The translations under genes were made by a program, and so were the position numbers. This document shows positions 1 to 11,092 of a stretch of 64,000 bases of DNA, in pieces; positions within the stretch are counted from its first letter, which is position 1; the number at the start of each line of letters is the position of its first letter. Source of the DNA: Enterobacter cloacae complex sp. ECNIH7 (GTDB taxonomy: Bacteria; Pseudomonadota; Gammaproteobacteria; Enterobacterales; Enterobacteriaceae); assembly GCF_002208095.1 (NCBI RefSeq), contig NZ_CP017990.1:3658001-3722000 (forward strand), given 5' to 3'. Below the pieces are notes generated by a model. It was not told the DNA's origin and did not search any database. It saw only the letters and a list, made by a program, of their open reading frames with translations.

Positions 1-191
1 TTCAGCGGAGCATGGCGCGCCCACGCCGGAAACGCCTGCTGCGCGGCGGCAATCGCCTGCTCCGTTTCCTGCGCCGTACTCATCACCACCTGGCGGATCT
101 GCTCGCCGGTGGCCGGGTTGAAGATCGCCTGAACGCGCTGGCCTGAACCGGTGACACATTCGCCGTGAATAAAATTCGCTACCGTCTCCAT
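1..191 (-). CDS. iolA: Methylmalonate-semialdehyde dehydrogenase, N-terminal part (cut by window edge)
   Basis: Only the first 63 codons lie in the window; the gene runs off the left edge. The translated start (METVANFIHGEC, later FNPATGE and AFPAW) matches the N-terminus of CoA-acylating methylmalonate/malonate-semialdehyde dehydrogenases of the aldehyde dehydrogenase superfamily. In this family the enzyme turns malonate semialdehyde into acetyl-CoA as the last step of myo-inositol breakdown. The catalytic cysteine lies outside the window, so activity cannot be judged. The divergent RpiR-type regulator next door fits an iol locus. A valine-catabolism mmsA role is the alternative reading. Confidence 0.85.
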   Translation of the reverse strand, partial: METVANFIHGECVTGSGQRVQAIFNPATGEQIRQVVMSTAQETEQAIAAAQQAFPAWARHAPL

Positions 192-482
192 CCTTAACCT
201 CTCGCTGTTGATACGTGACTGTTACCTGAACACTGTGTACTGAACACTATATATGAAACAAACATTCCATTTTAAGTTGAAATAAAATAAATGATGATTA
301 TTGTGATCAAGGATGGATTTTTATGTTAACAGCCAACAACACTGGTGCAGCGTGCGCTATTAAGGATTTCGGGCGAGGAAATGACTGAAGTTTCTGTTTC
401 ATTTTTGCTGCCAGATGGATGGCCGACATTTAAAAGACGCGGTTTTGCGTTTAGAATCATAAGACTGTATTTGGGGGATAAG
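192..482. promoter_or_regulatory. Divergent iolA / RpiR-regulator control region
   Basis: This 291-base AT-rich gap separates two divergent genes and should hold both promoters. Visible elements are a direct repeat of CTGAACACT at 226-234 and 240-248 (14-base period), and an inverted repeat TGAAA-N6-TTCCA at 254-269. RpiR-family regulators commonly bind TGAAA/TTTCA-type half sites, so the inverted repeat is a candidate operator. That assignment is inference. Confidence 0.45.
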
Positions 483-1313
483 ATGACGACAGCAACCAGC
501 CTGAACGAACTGCAGCAGCAAATCCGCGATCGCTACGATAGCCTGAGCAAGAGGCTGCAGCAGGTCTCCCGCTACGTGCTGGATAACACCAACAGCGTGG
601 CCTTTGATACGGTTGCCGTCATTGCCGAGCGTGCCGACGTGCCGCCCTCGACGCTGATCCGCTTTGCCAACGCCTTTGACTTCACCGGCTTCAACGAAAT
701 GAAACAGCTGTTTCGCATGAACCTGGTGGAGGAGACCGCCAGCTACAGCGACCGCGCCCGGCTGTTCCGCGAGATGGAGAGCGAGGCCGTGCCGGAAACG
801 CCGCTCGATATCCTGCAGGAGTTCGCCCGCTCGAACGCGCAGGCGCTGCAGCAGCTGGCCGCCCGCGCCGAACCGGAAATGCTGGAGCGCGCGGTGCAGC
901 TATTGGTCGACGCCGACACCATCTACATCGCCGGACTGCGCCGCTCCTTCAGCGTCGCGGCCTACCTCACCTACGCCCTGAGCCACCTCGAGTGCCGCCC
1001 TATCCTGCTCGACGGCATGGGCGGCATGCTGCGCGAGCAGATCAGCCGCATTAAGGCGCGCGACATCGTGGTGTCGATCAGCTTCTCGCCGTACGCGGAA
1101 GAGACGGTGATGGTCAGCGAAACCGCCGCCAGCGTCGGCGCGCGGCAGATCGTGATTACGGACAGCCAGATTAGCCCGCTGGCGACGTTCAGCGATCTCT
1201 GCTTTGTGGTGAAGGAGGCGCAGGTGGATGCGTTTCGCTCGCAGTCGGCGACGCTGTGCCTGGTGCAGTCGCTGGTGGTGGCTCTGGCGTATCGGCTGGG
1301 AGAGGGGAAGTAA
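483..1313 (+). CDS. RpiR-family transcriptional regulator, probable inositol regulator
   Basis: The 276-residue protein has the RpiR/MurR layout: an N-terminal helix-turn-helix (about residues 1-80, with the family-typical VPPSTLIRFANAFDFTGF stretch) and a C-terminal SIS sugar-isomerase-like ligand domain (about 120-265). The start at 483 is preferred over the longer frame from 345 because GGGGGA lies 3-8 bases upstream and the extra 46 residues do not look like family sequence. Salmonella IolR is an RpiR-type repressor of inositol genes, and the divergent iolA makes the same role likely here. The inducer cannot be read from sequence. Confidence 0.8.
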   Translation: MTTATSLNELQQQIRDRYDSLSKRLQQVSRYVLDNTNSVAFDTVAVIAERADVPPSTLIRFANAFDFTGFNEMKQLFRMNLVEETASYSDRARLFREMESEAVPETPLDILQEFARSNAQALQQLAARAEPEMLERAVQLLVDADTIYIAGLRRSFSVAAYLTYALSHLECRPILLDGMGGMLREQISRIKARDIVVSISFSPYAEETVMVSETAASVGARQIVITDSQISPLATFSDLCFVVKEAQVDAFRSQSATLCLVQSLVVALAYRLGEGK

Positions 1314-1318
1314 GGCAA

Positions 1319-1348
1319 TAAAAAACCCCCTGCACAGGCAGAGGGTTT
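1319..1348 (-). terminator. Rho-independent terminator of guaBA
   Basis: On the minus strand an 11-base stem (AAACCCTCTGC / GCAGGGGGTTT, one G-U wobble) with a 4-base loop is followed by a T-rich tail. It lies about 20 bases beyond the guaA stop, between the convergent ends of the RpiR gene and guaA. Confidence 0.8.
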
Positions 1349-1369
1349 GGTTGTTAATTCAGCGGGGAA

Positions 1370-2947
1370 TTATTCCCATTCAATCGTAGCCGGTGGCTTA
1401 CCGCTGATGTCATATACGACTCGCGATATCCCATTGACTTCATTGATTATTCTGTTAGACACGCGGCCTAAGAAGTCATAAGGCAGATGTGCCCAGTGCG
1501 CGGTCATGAAGTCGATGGTTTCCACCGCACGCAGGGAAACCACCCAGTCGTACTTGCGGCCATCGCCCATCACACCAACGGAGCGAACCGGCAGGAACAC
1601 GGTGAACGCCTGGCTTACCTTGTTGTACAGGTCAGCTTTGTGCAGCTCTTCGATGAAGATCGCGTCCGCGCGACGCAGCAGGTCGCAGTACTCTTTCTTC
1701 ACTTCGCCCAGCACGCGCACGCCCAGACCCGGACCCGGGAACGGGTGACGGTAGAGCATATCGTACGGCAGACCCAGTTCCAGACCGATCTTACGCACTT
1801 CGTCTTTGAACAGCTCGCGCAGCGGTTCAACCAGGCCCATCTTCATCTCTTTCGGCAGGCCACCCACGTTGTGGTGAGATTTGATGACGTGTGCTTTACC
1901 GGTTGCAGAGGCCGCGGATTCGATCACGTCAGGGTAGATGGTGCCCTGCGCCAGCCACTTCACGTCTTCCAGCTTCAGCGCCTCTTCGTCGAACACTTCC
2001 ACGAACACGCGGCCGATGATTTTACGTTTGGCTTCCGGATCGTTCTCGCCTTTCAGCGCGTCCAGGAAGCGCTGCTCGCCTTCCACGTGAACGATGTTCA
2101 GACCGAAGTGGTCGCCGAACATGTCCATGACCTGCTGGGCTTCGTTCAGACGCAGCAGACCGTTGTCCACGAATACGCAGGTCAGGTTTTTGCCGATGGC
2201 GCGGTGCAGCAGCATCGCGGTCACGGAGGAGTCCACGCCGCCTGAGAGGCCGAGAATTACCTTGTCATCGCCAACCTGCTGGCGGATACGCTCAACGGCG
2301 TCGTCGATGATTTTTGCCGGGGTCCACAGGGCTTCACACTGGCAGATGTCACGCACGAAGCGCTCCAGCATGCGCATACCCTGACGGGTGTGGGTCACTT
2401 CCGGGTGGAACTGCACGCCGTAGAAGCGTTTTTCTTCGTTCGCCATGATGGCGAACGGACAGCTTTCGGTGCTGGCAACGGTCACGAAGTCAGACGGGAT
2501 GGCGGTAACTTTGTCGCCGTGGCTCATCCACACGTCCAGCAGCGGTTTGCCGTCTGCGGTCAGGGAGTCTTCGATACCGCGCACCAGCGCGCTGTCGGTG
2601 ACGACTTCTACCTGCGCGTAGCCAAACTCGCGCTCGTTAGAGCCTTCTACGTGGCCGCCCAGCTGCATTGCCATGGTCTGCATGCCGTAGCAAACGCCGA
2701 ATACCGGCACGCCAGCTTCAAACACGTACTGCGGCGCGCGCGGGCTGTTCTCTTCGGTGGTGCTTTCCGGGCCGCCGGACAGGATGATGCCGCTTGGATT
2801 GAATTCGCGAATCTGTGCTTCCGTGACATCCCACGCCCACAGCTCACAGTAAACGCCCAGTTCACGTACGCGACGCGCCACCAGCTGAGTGTACTGAGAA
2901 CCGAAGTCCAGGATGAGAATGCGATGTTTATGAATGTTTTCCGTCAT
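1370..2947 (-). CDS. guaA: GMP synthase (glutamine-hydrolysing)
   Basis: GuaA aminates XMP to GMP with glutamine and ATP, the last step of guanine nucleotide synthesis. The 525 residues equal the E. coli length. The N-terminal class I glutamine amidotransferase has the nucleophile in GVCYG (Cys86) and the His/Glu pair in FHPEVTHT. The PP-loop SGGVDSS starts the ATP-pyrophosphatase domain, and the C-terminal dimerisation domain ends in PATIEWE. It follows guaB with a 67-base gap containing a strong hairpin, so the two form the guaBA operon. All key residues are present. Confidence 0.98.
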   Translation of the reverse strand: MTENIHKHRILILDFGSQYTQLVARRVRELGVYCELWAWDVTEAQIREFNPSGIILSGGPESTTEENSPRAPQYVFEAGVPVFGVCYGMQTMAMQLGGHVEGSNEREFGYAQVEVVTDSALVRGIEDSLTADGKPLLDVWMSHGDKVTAIPSDFVTVASTESCPFAIMANEEKRFYGVQFHPEVTHTRQGMRMLERFVRDICQCEALWTPAKIIDDAVERIRQQVGDDKVILGLSGGVDSSVTAMLLHRAIGKNLTCVFVDNGLLRLNEAQQVMDMFGDHFGLNIVHVEGEQRFLDALKGENDPEAKRKIIGRVFVEVFDEEALKLEDVKWLAQGTIYPDVIESAASATGKAHVIKSHHNVGGLPKEMKMGLVEPLRELFKDEVRKIGLELGLPYDMLYRHPFPGPGLGVRVLGEVKKEYCDLLRRADAIFIEELHKADLYNKVSQAFTVFLPVRSVGVMGDGRKYDWVVSLRAVETIDFMTAHWAHLPYDFLGRVSNRIINEVNGISRVVYDISGKPPATIEWE

Positions 2948-2983
2948 TGACGCTAATTCCGAGGCAAGTGAAACAAAAACAGA

Positions 2984-3005
2984 GCGCCCGGCAGAAGCCG
3001 GGCGC
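2984..3005 (-). other. guaB-guaA intercistronic hairpin
   Basis: A perfect 9-base stem (GCGCCCGGC / GCCGGGCGC) with a 4-base loop lies between the two genes. On the minus strand it is followed by TCTGTTTTTG, so it could act as a partial terminator or an mRNA stability element that sets the guaB to guaA ratio. Function is inference. Confidence 0.5.
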
Positions 3006-3014
3006 GGAAACTTA

Positions 3015-4481
3015 TCAGGAGCCCAGACGATAGTTCGGGGACTCTTTGGTGATCGTCACGTCGTGAACGTGGCTCTCCTGGATACCCGCACCGCTGATGC
3101 GTACGAATTCCGCTTTAGTACGCAGCAGGTCAATGGTACCACAGCCGGTCAGACCCATACAGGAGCGCAGGCCGCCCATCTGCTGGTGAATGATCTCTTT
3201 CAGACGGCCTTTATAGGCAACGCGACCTTCGATACCTTCCGGCACCAGTTTGTCAGCGGCGTTATCGGTCTGGAAGTAACGGTCAGAGGAGCCTTTGGAC
3301 ATCGCGCCCAGGGAGCCCATACCGCGGTAAGATTTGTAAGAACGGCCCTGGTAGAGTTCGATTTCACCCGGGGATTCTTCGGTACCGGCCAGCATTGAGC
3401 CTACCATTACGGCAGCTGCGCCCGCGGCGATCGCTTTGGCGATGTCGCCAGAGAAGCGGATACCGCCGTCAGCGATAACCGGAATACCGGTGCCTTCCAG
3501 CGCTTCAACAGCGTCAGACACCGCGGTGATCTGCGGAACGCCCACGCCGGTGACGATACGGGTAGTACAGATGGAGCCAGGGCCGATACCCACTTTCACC
3601 GCGCTGCAGCCAGCGTCAGCCAGCGCGCGAGCGCCTGCGCCGGTGGCCACGTTACCGCCAATGATCTGCAGATCAGGGTATTTGGCGCGGGTATCGCGAA
3701 TACGTTGCAGAACGCCTTCGGAGTGGCCGTGAGAGGAGTCAATCAGCAGGACGTCAACGCCCGCAGCAACCAGCGCGTCAACGCGCTCTTCGTTACCGGC
3801 GCCAGCGCCAACCGCAGCGCCGACGCGCAGACGGCCATGCTCGTCTTTACAGGCGTTAGGCTTACGTTCTGCTTTCTGGAAATCTTTAACGGTGATCATG
3901 CCGCGCAGGTGGAAGCTGCTGTCAACAACCAGCGCTTTTTCAACGCGTTTTTCGTGCATTTTGGCCAGCACCACGTCACGGGTTTCACCTTCGCGAACGG
4001 TGACCAGACGCTCTTTTGGCGTCATGTAGACGCTAACAGGCTGGTTCAGGTCAGTCACGAAACGCACGTCACGACCGGTGATGATGCCAACCAGTTCGTT
4101 CTCTTCGGTCACAACCGGGTAACCGGCGAAACCGTTACGTTCGGTCAGGGCCTTCACTTCGTGCAGCGTGGTGGTTGGCAGAACGGTCTGTGGGTCAGAC
4201 ACGATGCCGGATTCATGTTTCTTCACGCGGCGAACTTCTTCGGCCTGACGTTCGATAGACATGTTTTTGTGAATAAAGCCAATGCCACCTTCCTGTGCCA
4301 GGGCGATAGCCAGGCGCGCTTCAGTCACGGTGTCCATTGCCGCAGAGAGCATAGGAATGTTCAGGCGAATGGTTTTAGTCAACTGCGTGCTGAGATCGGC
4401 AGTATTCGGCAGAACAGTGGAGTGAGCGGGAACGAGGAGGACGTCGTCAAACGTCAGTGCTTCTTTAGCGATACGTAGCAT
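3015..4481 (-). CDS. guaB: IMP dehydrogenase
   Basis: GuaB oxidises IMP to XMP with NAD+, the committed step to GMP. The TIM barrel carries the catalytic loop GPGSICTTR (active cysteine) and is interrupted by a CBS-domain pair (roughly residues 95-205). The C-terminus YRLGS matches E. coli. I chose ATG at 4481 (488 residues, E. coli length, [13 protein letters not shown]) rather than the in-frame TTG two codons upstream. First gene of guaBA; a PurR-type box lies about 50 bases upstream. Confidence 0.98.
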   Translation of the reverse strand: MLRIAKEALTFDDVLLVPAHSTVLPNTADLSTQLTKTIRLNIPMLSAAMDTVTEARLAIALAQEGGIGFIHKNMSIERQAEEVRRVKKHESGIVSDPQTVLPTTTLHEVKALTERNGFAGYPVVTEENELVGIITGRDVRFVTDLNQPVSVYMTPKERLVTVREGETRDVVLAKMHEKRVEKALVVDSSFHLRGMITVKDFQKAERKPNACKDEHGRLRVGAAVGAGAGNEERVDALVAAGVDVLLIDSSHGHSEGVLQRIRDTRAKYPDLQIIGGNVATGAGARALADAGCSAVKVGIGPGSICTTRIVTGVGVPQITAVSDAVEALEGTGIPVIADGGIRFSGDIAKAIAAGAAAVMVGSMLAGTEESPGEIELYQGRSYKSYRGMGSLGAMSKGSSDRYFQTDNAADKLVPEGIEGRVAYKGRLKEIIHQQMGGLRSCMGLTGCGTIDLLRTKAEFVRISGAGIQESHVHDVTITKESPNYRLGS

Positions 4482-4532
4482 GGGCAATATCTCTGACCTG
4501 GGTGGTTAAATATTGCCGTGGCATTATACAGA

Positions 4533-4548
4533 GCGTAACCGATTGCAT
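4533..4548 (-). promoter_or_regulatory. PurR-type operator upstream of guaB
   Basis: ATGCAATCGGTTACGC (minus strand) keeps the GCAA..CG.TT core of the purine repressor consensus ACGCAAACGTTTTCGT. It lies in the guaBA promoter region, as the known PurR site does in E. coli. The gap shared with the divergent xseA spans 4482-4639. Confidence 0.65.
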
Positions 4549-4609
4549 CTACACTTTTTTATAAAAAAGCTTGCGATTGCCTCTCAGCAGGTTACTATCG
4601 ACTGAATAA

Positions 4610-6013
<1,404 letters not shown>

Positions 6014-6071
6014 TTCTTCGCCGGTTACTTACTATACTGCTGCTATTCCCTTTTTTAATAAGGAGAGCAGC

Positions 6072-7091
6072 ATGCCCCATCTTCATAGCGTTATTCCCCC
6101 TTATATTCTTCGTCGTATTATCGAAAGCGGTTCCGAGCCGCAGCAGCGCTGCGCCCGTCAGACCTTAACCCATGTCCAGACGCTGATGGCCCACATGCCG
6201 GGCAAACCCGCCGCGCCGCACGTGAATAAAGCCGGGCAGCTGGAGCGCGATATTTACGACGCGAAGCAAACCCAGGAGCTGCCGGGTACGCAGGTGCGTT
6301 ACGAAGGTCAGCCGTCGAACGGCGATGTGGCGGTGGATGAAGCCTATAATTATTTAGGTATTACCCATGACTTCTTCTGGAAAGAATATCAGCGCGATTC
6401 GCTCGATAATAAAGGGCTTATTTTGACCGGCACCGTGCATTACGGCCGGGAATATCAGAACGCCTTCTGGAACGGGCAGCAGATGGTATTTGGCGACGGC
6501 GACGGGGAAATATTTAACCGCTTTACCATCGCCATCGACGTGGTGGCGCACGAGTTGAGCCACGGCGTAACCGAGACCGAAGCCGGGCTTATCTATTTTG
6601 AGCAGTCGGGCGCGCTGAACGAGTCTCTGTCGGACGTGTTTGGCTCGCTGGTCAAACAGTACCATCTGAAGCAAACCGCCGATAAAGCAGACTGGCTCAT
6701 TGGTGAAGGGCTGCTGGCGAAAGGGATTAACGGCAAAGGGCTGCGCTCAATGTCTGAACCCGGCACCGCCTATGACGATCCCCTGCTCGGCAAAGATCCG
6801 CAGCCTGCGCACATGAAAGATTTCATTAAAACGCGCGAGGATAACGGCGGCGTGCATCTGAACTCCGGCATCCCCAACCGGGCATTTTATCTGGCCGCGA
6901 CGGCGATCGGCGGCTACGCCTGGGAAAAAGCAGGTTATGCCTGGTACGACACGGTTTGCGATCGCAATCTGGCGCAGGATGCGGATTTTGAGGCCTTCGC
7001 AAAACTGACGATCGCGCACGGAGAGAAACGCTCCGGCGGCGACGTTGGAGCGGCCATTAAACAAGCCTGGGAACAGGTGGGAGTGTTGTAA
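6072..7091 (+). CDS. Protealysin-like M4 (thermolysin-family) metallopeptidase
   Basis: This 339-residue zinc endopeptidase has the short-propeptide protealysin layout. Residues 7-16 (VIPPYILRRI) resemble the PPL-type propeptide motif, and the first ~50 residues should be cleaved to activate the enzyme. The catalytic domain has the zinc motif HELSH (160-164), the third ligand Glu184 in NESLSD, and the catalytic His261 in DNGGVHLNSG. No Sec signal is visible, consistent with protealysins being described as lacking a classical signal peptide. The next gene starts at the base after its stop and encodes an emfourin-type inhibitor. K-12 lacks both genes here. Natural substrates cannot be inferred. 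Confidence 0.92.
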   Translation: MPHLHSVIPPYILRRIIESGSEPQQRCARQTLTHVQTLMAHMPGKPAAPHVNKAGQLERDIYDAKQTQELPGTQVRYEGQPSNGDVAVDEAYNYLGITHDFFWKEYQRDSLDNKGLILTGTVHYGREYQNAFWNGQQMVFGDGDGEIFNRFTIAIDVVAHELSHGVTETEAGLIYFEQSGALNESLSDVFGSLVKQYHLKQTADKADWLIGEGLLAKGINGKGLRSMSEPGTAYDDPLLGKDPQPAHMKDFIKTREDNGGVHLNSGIPNRAFYLAATAIGGYAWEKAGYAWYDTVCDRNLAQDADFEAFAKLTIAHGEKRSGGDVGAAIKQAWEQVGVL

Positions 7092-7442
7092 ATGCAGGTT
7101 CCGGAACTGACGGATGACGCCGTGGTTGAGCTGGCCCGGGAAGGCGGCGTCGCTTTTATCCCCAGGCTGAGCGGACAGCGCACCATCGCGCTCTCCTCGC
7201 TCAATGAAGCCCAGCGCCAGCGCCTGGTGAGCATCCTGGAGCAGGCTTTTCCGCGCGGTCAGCCGCCGGGGCAAGCCTCTTCACCCGGCAGCGGCGACCA
7301 GCGCTATTTCCGCATCCAGATTATCTGGACCGGGCAAAATCAGGCGCACTACGCCGATATCGTCGTGCTGGTGCCGGAGCAGGAAGCGCCAGAGTCGCTG
7401 GTTGAGCTTTGGAAGAAAGGCGAAGGCTGCGTCTGCGATTAA
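7092..7442 (+). CDS. Emfourin-type inhibitor of the adjacent M4 peptidase
   Basis: A 116-residue soluble protein whose ATG abuts the protease stop codon, implying translational coupling. N-terminal LAREGGVAFIPRLSG and central YFRIQIIWTGQNQAHYADIVV fit the emfourin family, small proteins encoded beside protealysin-like peptidases and shown in Serratia to inhibit them tightly. No signal peptide or membrane segment is present, so the pair likely meets in the cytoplasm. The tail ends CVCD. Function rests on context plus family resemblance; the family call itself was not searched. Confidence 0.8.
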   Translation: MQVPELTDDAVVELAREGGVAFIPRLSGQRTIALSSLNEAQRQRLVSILEQAFPRGQPPGQASSPGSGDQRYFRIQIIWTGQNQAHYADIVVLVPEQEAPESLVELWKKGEGCVCD

Positions 7443-7660
7443 CCTTCGGCCCGAACAAACTCCACGCGTTTTTTAGAGATAAGGCCGTGGCCGTTCTGGC
7501 AGAAATAGTCCACCGCGCCGCAGGCTCTTAATACCTGGAGCGGCTGATGGCACTCCGGGCAGCGGGCTTCAAGCGCAATATCTTTATTGCAGCTGTCGCA
7601 GTGCGCTACGCCGTTCTGGGGCTCCAGCGGTGCCTGGCATTCCGGGCAGGTAATCGACAT
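7439..7660 (-). CDS. yfgJ: Zinc-ribbon protein YfgJ
   Basis: A 73-residue protein with three CXXC knuckles (CPEC, CDSC, CPEC) and further Cys/His residues (RACG, FCQNGHG), the pattern of a double zinc ribbon. E. coli YfgJ is about the same size; its function is unknown. The start has a good AGGAGAGA ribosome site. It is convergent with the inhibitor gene and their stop codons overlap by a few bases, so the accessory pair was fitted tightly between xseA and yfgJ. Confidence 0.88.
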   Translation of the reverse strand: MSITCPECQAPLEPQNGVAHCDSCNKDIALEARCPECHQPLQVLRACGAVDYFCQNGHGLISKKRVEFVRAEG

Positions 7661-7718
7661 ATTCTCTCCTGTTGGGTTTTACCGGGACAGGATAACTGCC
7701 CCGGTAGGCTGAACATTA

Positions 7719-9260
7719 TCAGGCTTCAGCTGCCGGTTTAGTCTGCGCATTTTCCAGCATGCGGCGCACCGGAACAATAAGGACGATCAGTACCGCGGCA
7801 CAGATCAGCAGCGCGATGGAGCAGCGAGCAAAGAGATCCGGCAGCATATCCAGCTGATCGGCCTTCACGTGGCCGCCAATCAGGCCCGCCGCCAGGTTAC
7901 CGAGCGCGCTGGCGCAGAACCACAGCCCCATCATCTGGCCGCGCATTCTTTCCGGCGCAAGCAGCGTCATGGTCGCCAGGCCAATCGGACTCAGGCACAG
8001 TTCGCCGAGCGTCAGCATCAGGATGCTGCCCACCAGCCAGAACGGCGACACGCCCGCTCCACCGCTGCTCAGCACGTTCTGTGCCGCCAGCATCATCAGG
8101 CCAAAGCCCGCCGCCGCGCACAGAATACCAATAACAAACTTGGTGATGCTGCTCGGACGAATGTTTTTGCTCGCGAGCTTCGGCCATGCCCAGCTAAACA
8201 CCGGAGCCAGCAGAATGATGAACAGGGCGTTAATTGACTGGAACCACACCGCCGGGATTTCAAAATCACCAATCATGCGGTTAGTGTAGTCGTTGGCAAA
8301 CAGGTTGAATGAAGTTGGCTTCTGCTCAAACGCGGACCAGAAGAACGCCGCGGAGATCAGCAGAATAAAGCAGACCAACAGTCTGGCGCGCTCTTTACGA
8401 TTCAGGCCCGCAAAAACAAACAGATAAATAAAGTAGAGGGCAACGGATGCCGCAATCACGTAGACCAGCACGCTGGCTACCGCGACCGGGTTAATCACAA
8501 TCACGCCCTGCGCAATCAGCGTCACGATCGTTGCCACGCCTGCCGCCAGCGCCAGCAGCCAAACGCCCACGCCGTTACGCTTCACCACCGGGCTGTTCCA
8601 GGTGGAGTCGAGGCCGACTTCGCCGTCATAGCGTTTCATCGCCGGAACGGCAAACACGCGGAAGATAATCAGCGCCACCAGCATCCCGATGCCGCCAATA
8701 CCAAAGCCCCAGTGCCAGCCGTGGGTTTTAATCAGCCAGCCGGAAATCAGCGGCGCGATGAACGAGCCCATGTTGATGCCCATATAGAACAGCGAGAAAC
8801 CGCCGTCACGACGCGCGTCGCCTTTTTTATACAGGGTGCCGACCATCACCGAGATACAGGTTTTGAACAGCCCGGAGCCAAGCACGATGAACATCAGGCC
8901 GATAAAGAACAGGTTGTTCCCCATCACCGCTGAGAGCGCGATCGACAGGTGGCCGAGCGCAATCAGGATCGAACCGTACCAGACAGCTCTCTGCTGACCG
9001 AGCCAGTTATCAGCCAGCCAGCCGCCCGGCAGCGCGGCCAGGTACATAGTACCGGCAAAGATACCGACAATCGCCGAGGCGTTTTCACGCGCCAGGCCCA
9101 TCCCGCCGTCATAGACGGTGGCGGCCATAAACAGGATCAGTAACGGACGAATGCCGTAAAATGAGAAACGCTCCCACATCTCGGTGAAGAACAGGGAACC
9201 GAGCGGATACGGATGGCCGAAGAACGTTCGGCTCTCTTTTTGATTAACAGTGGATTGCAT
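7719..9260 (-). CDS. Proton-dependent oligopeptide (POT/PTR family) transporter
   Basis: A 513-residue inner-membrane protein with about 14 hydrophobic segments. The signature EMWERFSFYGIRPLL (ExxERFxYYG motif, residues 27-41) and FYMGINMGSF mark the POT family, which imports di- and tripeptides with protons; relatives are DtpA-D. K-12 has no transporter at this position, and the gene sits alone between yfgJ and der. The specificity and the closest Dtp paralogue cannot be settled by eye. Confidence 0.9.
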   Translation of the reverse strand: MQSTVNQKESRTFFGHPYPLGSLFFTEMWERFSFYGIRPLLILFMAATVYDGGMGLARENASAIVGIFAGTMYLAALPGGWLADNWLGQQRAVWYGSILIALGHLSIALSAVMGNNLFFIGLMFIVLGSGLFKTCISVMVGTLYKKGDARRDGGFSLFYMGINMGSFIAPLISGWLIKTHGWHWGFGIGGIGMLVALIIFRVFAVPAMKRYDGEVGLDSTWNSPVVKRNGVGVWLLALAAGVATIVTLIAQGVIVINPVAVASVLVYVIAASVALYFIYLFVFAGLNRKERARLLVCFILLISAAFFWSAFEQKPTSFNLFANDYTNRMIGDFEIPAVWFQSINALFIILLAPVFSWAWPKLASKNIRPSSITKFVIGILCAAAGFGLMMLAAQNVLSSGGAGVSPFWLVGSILMLTLGELCLSPIGLATMTLLAPERMRGQMMGLWFCASALGNLAAGLIGGHVKADQLDMLPDLFARCSIALLICAAVLIVLIVPVRRMLENAQTKPAAEA

Positions 9261-9513
9261 AATTCTCCCGAAAGGTATGTCGTCGTGCTTGTAAACACCA
9301 GCAGGTACGCCGGCCAGTTACGTATCTGGCCGATTTTTTACATGCGGCGAAAAGTTAGTTAACCATTTGATAACCAGGCGCTAGTTTTGTCTAGTACCGG
9401 ACCCTGGACTTTAAGATGAAAATTCGACGATTGTCTACTTTCTTAGATTTAAACTTGGTTAAAAGTGAATAGTGATTGACTTCACACAGAGAAAACCGGC
9501 GGTATGATTGGGC
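9261..9513. promoter_or_regulatory. AT-rich upstream region of the POT transporter
   Basis: The gap to the der terminator is AT-rich, especially 9405-9480, and should contain the transporter promoter on the minus strand. I could not identify a convincing -35/-10 pair or a recognisable operator. Confidence 0.4.
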
Positions 9514-9539
9514 AAAAAAAAACCCGCGATAAACGCGGG
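9514..9539 (-). terminator. Rho-independent terminator downstream of der
   Basis: On the minus strand CCCGCG / CGCGGG forms a 6-base stem with a 5-base loop, followed by a run of nine T. It starts about 20 bases past the der stop and insulates the transporter from the der operon. Confidence 0.88.
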
Positions 9540-9560
9540 CTTTCGTGAAGCACGTAAAGC

Positions 9561-11033
9561 TTATTTGCTTTTCTTAATGTGCTTAATCAAGCGCTTACGC
9601 TTACGCATCTGGTTTGGCGTCAGGGTGTTGCGCTTGTTGGCAAACGGGTTTTCCCCTTCCTTGAACTGGATACGGATAGGCGTGCCCATCACGTCCAGCG
9701 ATTTACGGAAATAGTTCATCAGATAGCGCTTGTAGGAATCCGGCAGGTCTTTCACCTGGTTGCCGTGAATTACTACGATTGGCGGGTTGTAACCACCGGC
9801 GTGAGCATATTTCAGCTTCACGCGACGGCCGCGCACCAGCGGCGGCTGATGGTCTTCTGCAGCCATATTCATGATGCGGGTCAGCATCGCGGTGCTCTGA
9901 CGACGGGTGGAGCTGTCGTACGCTTCACGCACGGATTCGAACAGGTTACCCACGCCGCTGCCGTGCAGCGCAGAGATGAAGTGCACGCGTGCAAAGTCGA
10001 TAAAGCCCAGACGGAAGTCGAGGGTCTCTTTCACCTGCTCGCGCACTTCATTGCTCAGGCCATCCCACTTGTTGACCACGATAACCAGTGAGCGCCCACT
10101 ATTGAGGATAAAGCCGAGCAGAGAGAGGTCCTGATCGGAGATACCTTCGCGTGCGTCGATGACCAGCAGCACTACGTTAGCATCTTCGATCGCCTGCAGG
10201 GTTTTGATAACGGAGAATTTTTCCACTACATCGGTGATTTTCCCGCGCTTACGCACCCCGGCGGTGTCGATGAGGACATACTCACGCTCATCGCGCTGCA
10301 TAGGAATGTAGATACTGTCACGGGTGGTGCCCGGCATGTCGTAAACGACCACGCGCTCTTCACCCAGAATACGGTTAGTAAGCGTAGACTTACCTACGTT
10401 TGGACGACCCACGATGGCCAGCTTGATCGGCAGGTCCTGCGGGTTGAAGTCGTCTTCAGGCTCTTCTTCGCCCTCTTCTCCGTCTTCGAACTGCGCCCAG
10501 TATTCAGCGTCTTCGTCCACCTCTTCCGGCGGGTTCACTTCATCAACCCACGGTAGCAGAACGGTTTCCAGCAGGCTGGTGACGCCACGGCCATGCGATG
10601 CCGCAATCGGGTAGATCTCACCCAGGCCCAGAGACCAGAAATCCGCGACGGCCTGATCGGCATCGATGCCGTCAGTTTTGTTCGCCACCAGGAAGGTCGG
10701 CTTTTCGCGTGAACGCAGGTGTTTGGCAATAGCGGAGTCCGCCGGCATCAGGCCAGCGCGCGCATCCACCATAAACAGCACCACATCCGCTTCTTCAATC
10801 GCCAGCAGCGACTGTTCCGCCATGCGGGTTTCAACGCCGTCTTCTGTGCCGTCAATACCACCGGTATCAATACAGATGAACTCACGTCCTTCCACCTCTG
10901 CACGACCGTACTTACGGTCACGCGTCAGCCCCGGGAAATCCGCAACCAGCGCATCACGGGTGCGTGTTAAACGGTTAAAAAGAGTGGATTTTCCAACGTT
11001 AGGGCGCCCGACAAGCGCGACCACAGGTACCAT
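9561..11033 (-). CDS. der: Ribosome assembly GTPase Der (EngA)
   Basis: Der is an essential tandem GTPase that acts in 50S subunit maturation. The 490-residue product begins at [17 protein letters not shown]; the longer frame adds 20 residues not found in the family and is rejected. Two complete G domains are visible: G1 GRPNVGKST at residues ~9 and ~210, with DTGGID / DTAGVRKRG switch motifs and NKTD / NKWD specificity motifs. An acidic linker ([10 protein letters not shown]...) joins them, and a KH-like C-terminal domain ends in basic residues. Downstream partner of bamB in the same direction. Confidence 0.98.
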   Translation of the reverse strand: MVPVVALVGRPNVGKSTLFNRLTRTRDALVADFPGLTRDRKYGRAEVEGREFICIDTGGIDGTEDGVETRMAEQSLLAIEEADVVLFMVDARAGLMPADSAIAKHLRSREKPTFLVANKTDGIDADQAVADFWSLGLGEIYPIAASHGRGVTSLLETVLLPWVDEVNPPEEVDEDAEYWAQFEDGEEGEEEPEDDFNPQDLPIKLAIVGRPNVGKSTLTNRILGEERVVVYDMPGTTRDSIYIPMQRDEREYVLIDTAGVRKRGKITDVVEKFSVIKTLQAIEDANVVLLVIDAREGISDQDLSLLGFILNSGRSLVIVVNKWDGLSNEVREQVKETLDFRLGFIDFARVHFISALHGSGVGNLFESVREAYDSSTRRQSTAMLTRIMNMAAEDHQPPLVRGRRVKLKYAHAGGYNPPIVVIHGNQVKDLPDSYKRYLMNYFRKSLDVMGTPIRIQFKEGENPFANKRNTLTPNQMRKRKRLIKHIKKSK

Positions 11034-11060
11034 GTTTGAAGCCTCATAAAATTCAAAATA

Positions 11061-11082
11061 ACGTCGCTTTTGCGGCGTTTTT
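11061..11082 (+). other. Plus-strand hairpin with T-run, antisense to the der leader
   Basis: ACGTCGC / GCGGCGT (one G-U pair) with a TTTT loop is followed by five T on the plus strand. No plus-strand gene ends here; on the sense strand it is only a leader stem just before der. It may limit antisense transcription or be chance. Confidence 0.3.
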
Positions 11083-11092
11083 AAAAATGTCA

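Noticed and set aside
345..482. N-terminal extension of the first RpiR regulator
   Set aside because: The extra 46 residues match nothing in the family, and a good ribosome site precedes ATG 483.
6072..7442. Protease and inhibitor pair as a classical toxin-antitoxin system
   Set aside because: Gene order (enzyme first), a self-inhibiting propeptide and the known emfourin context point to protease regulation; no sign of addiction function in sequence.
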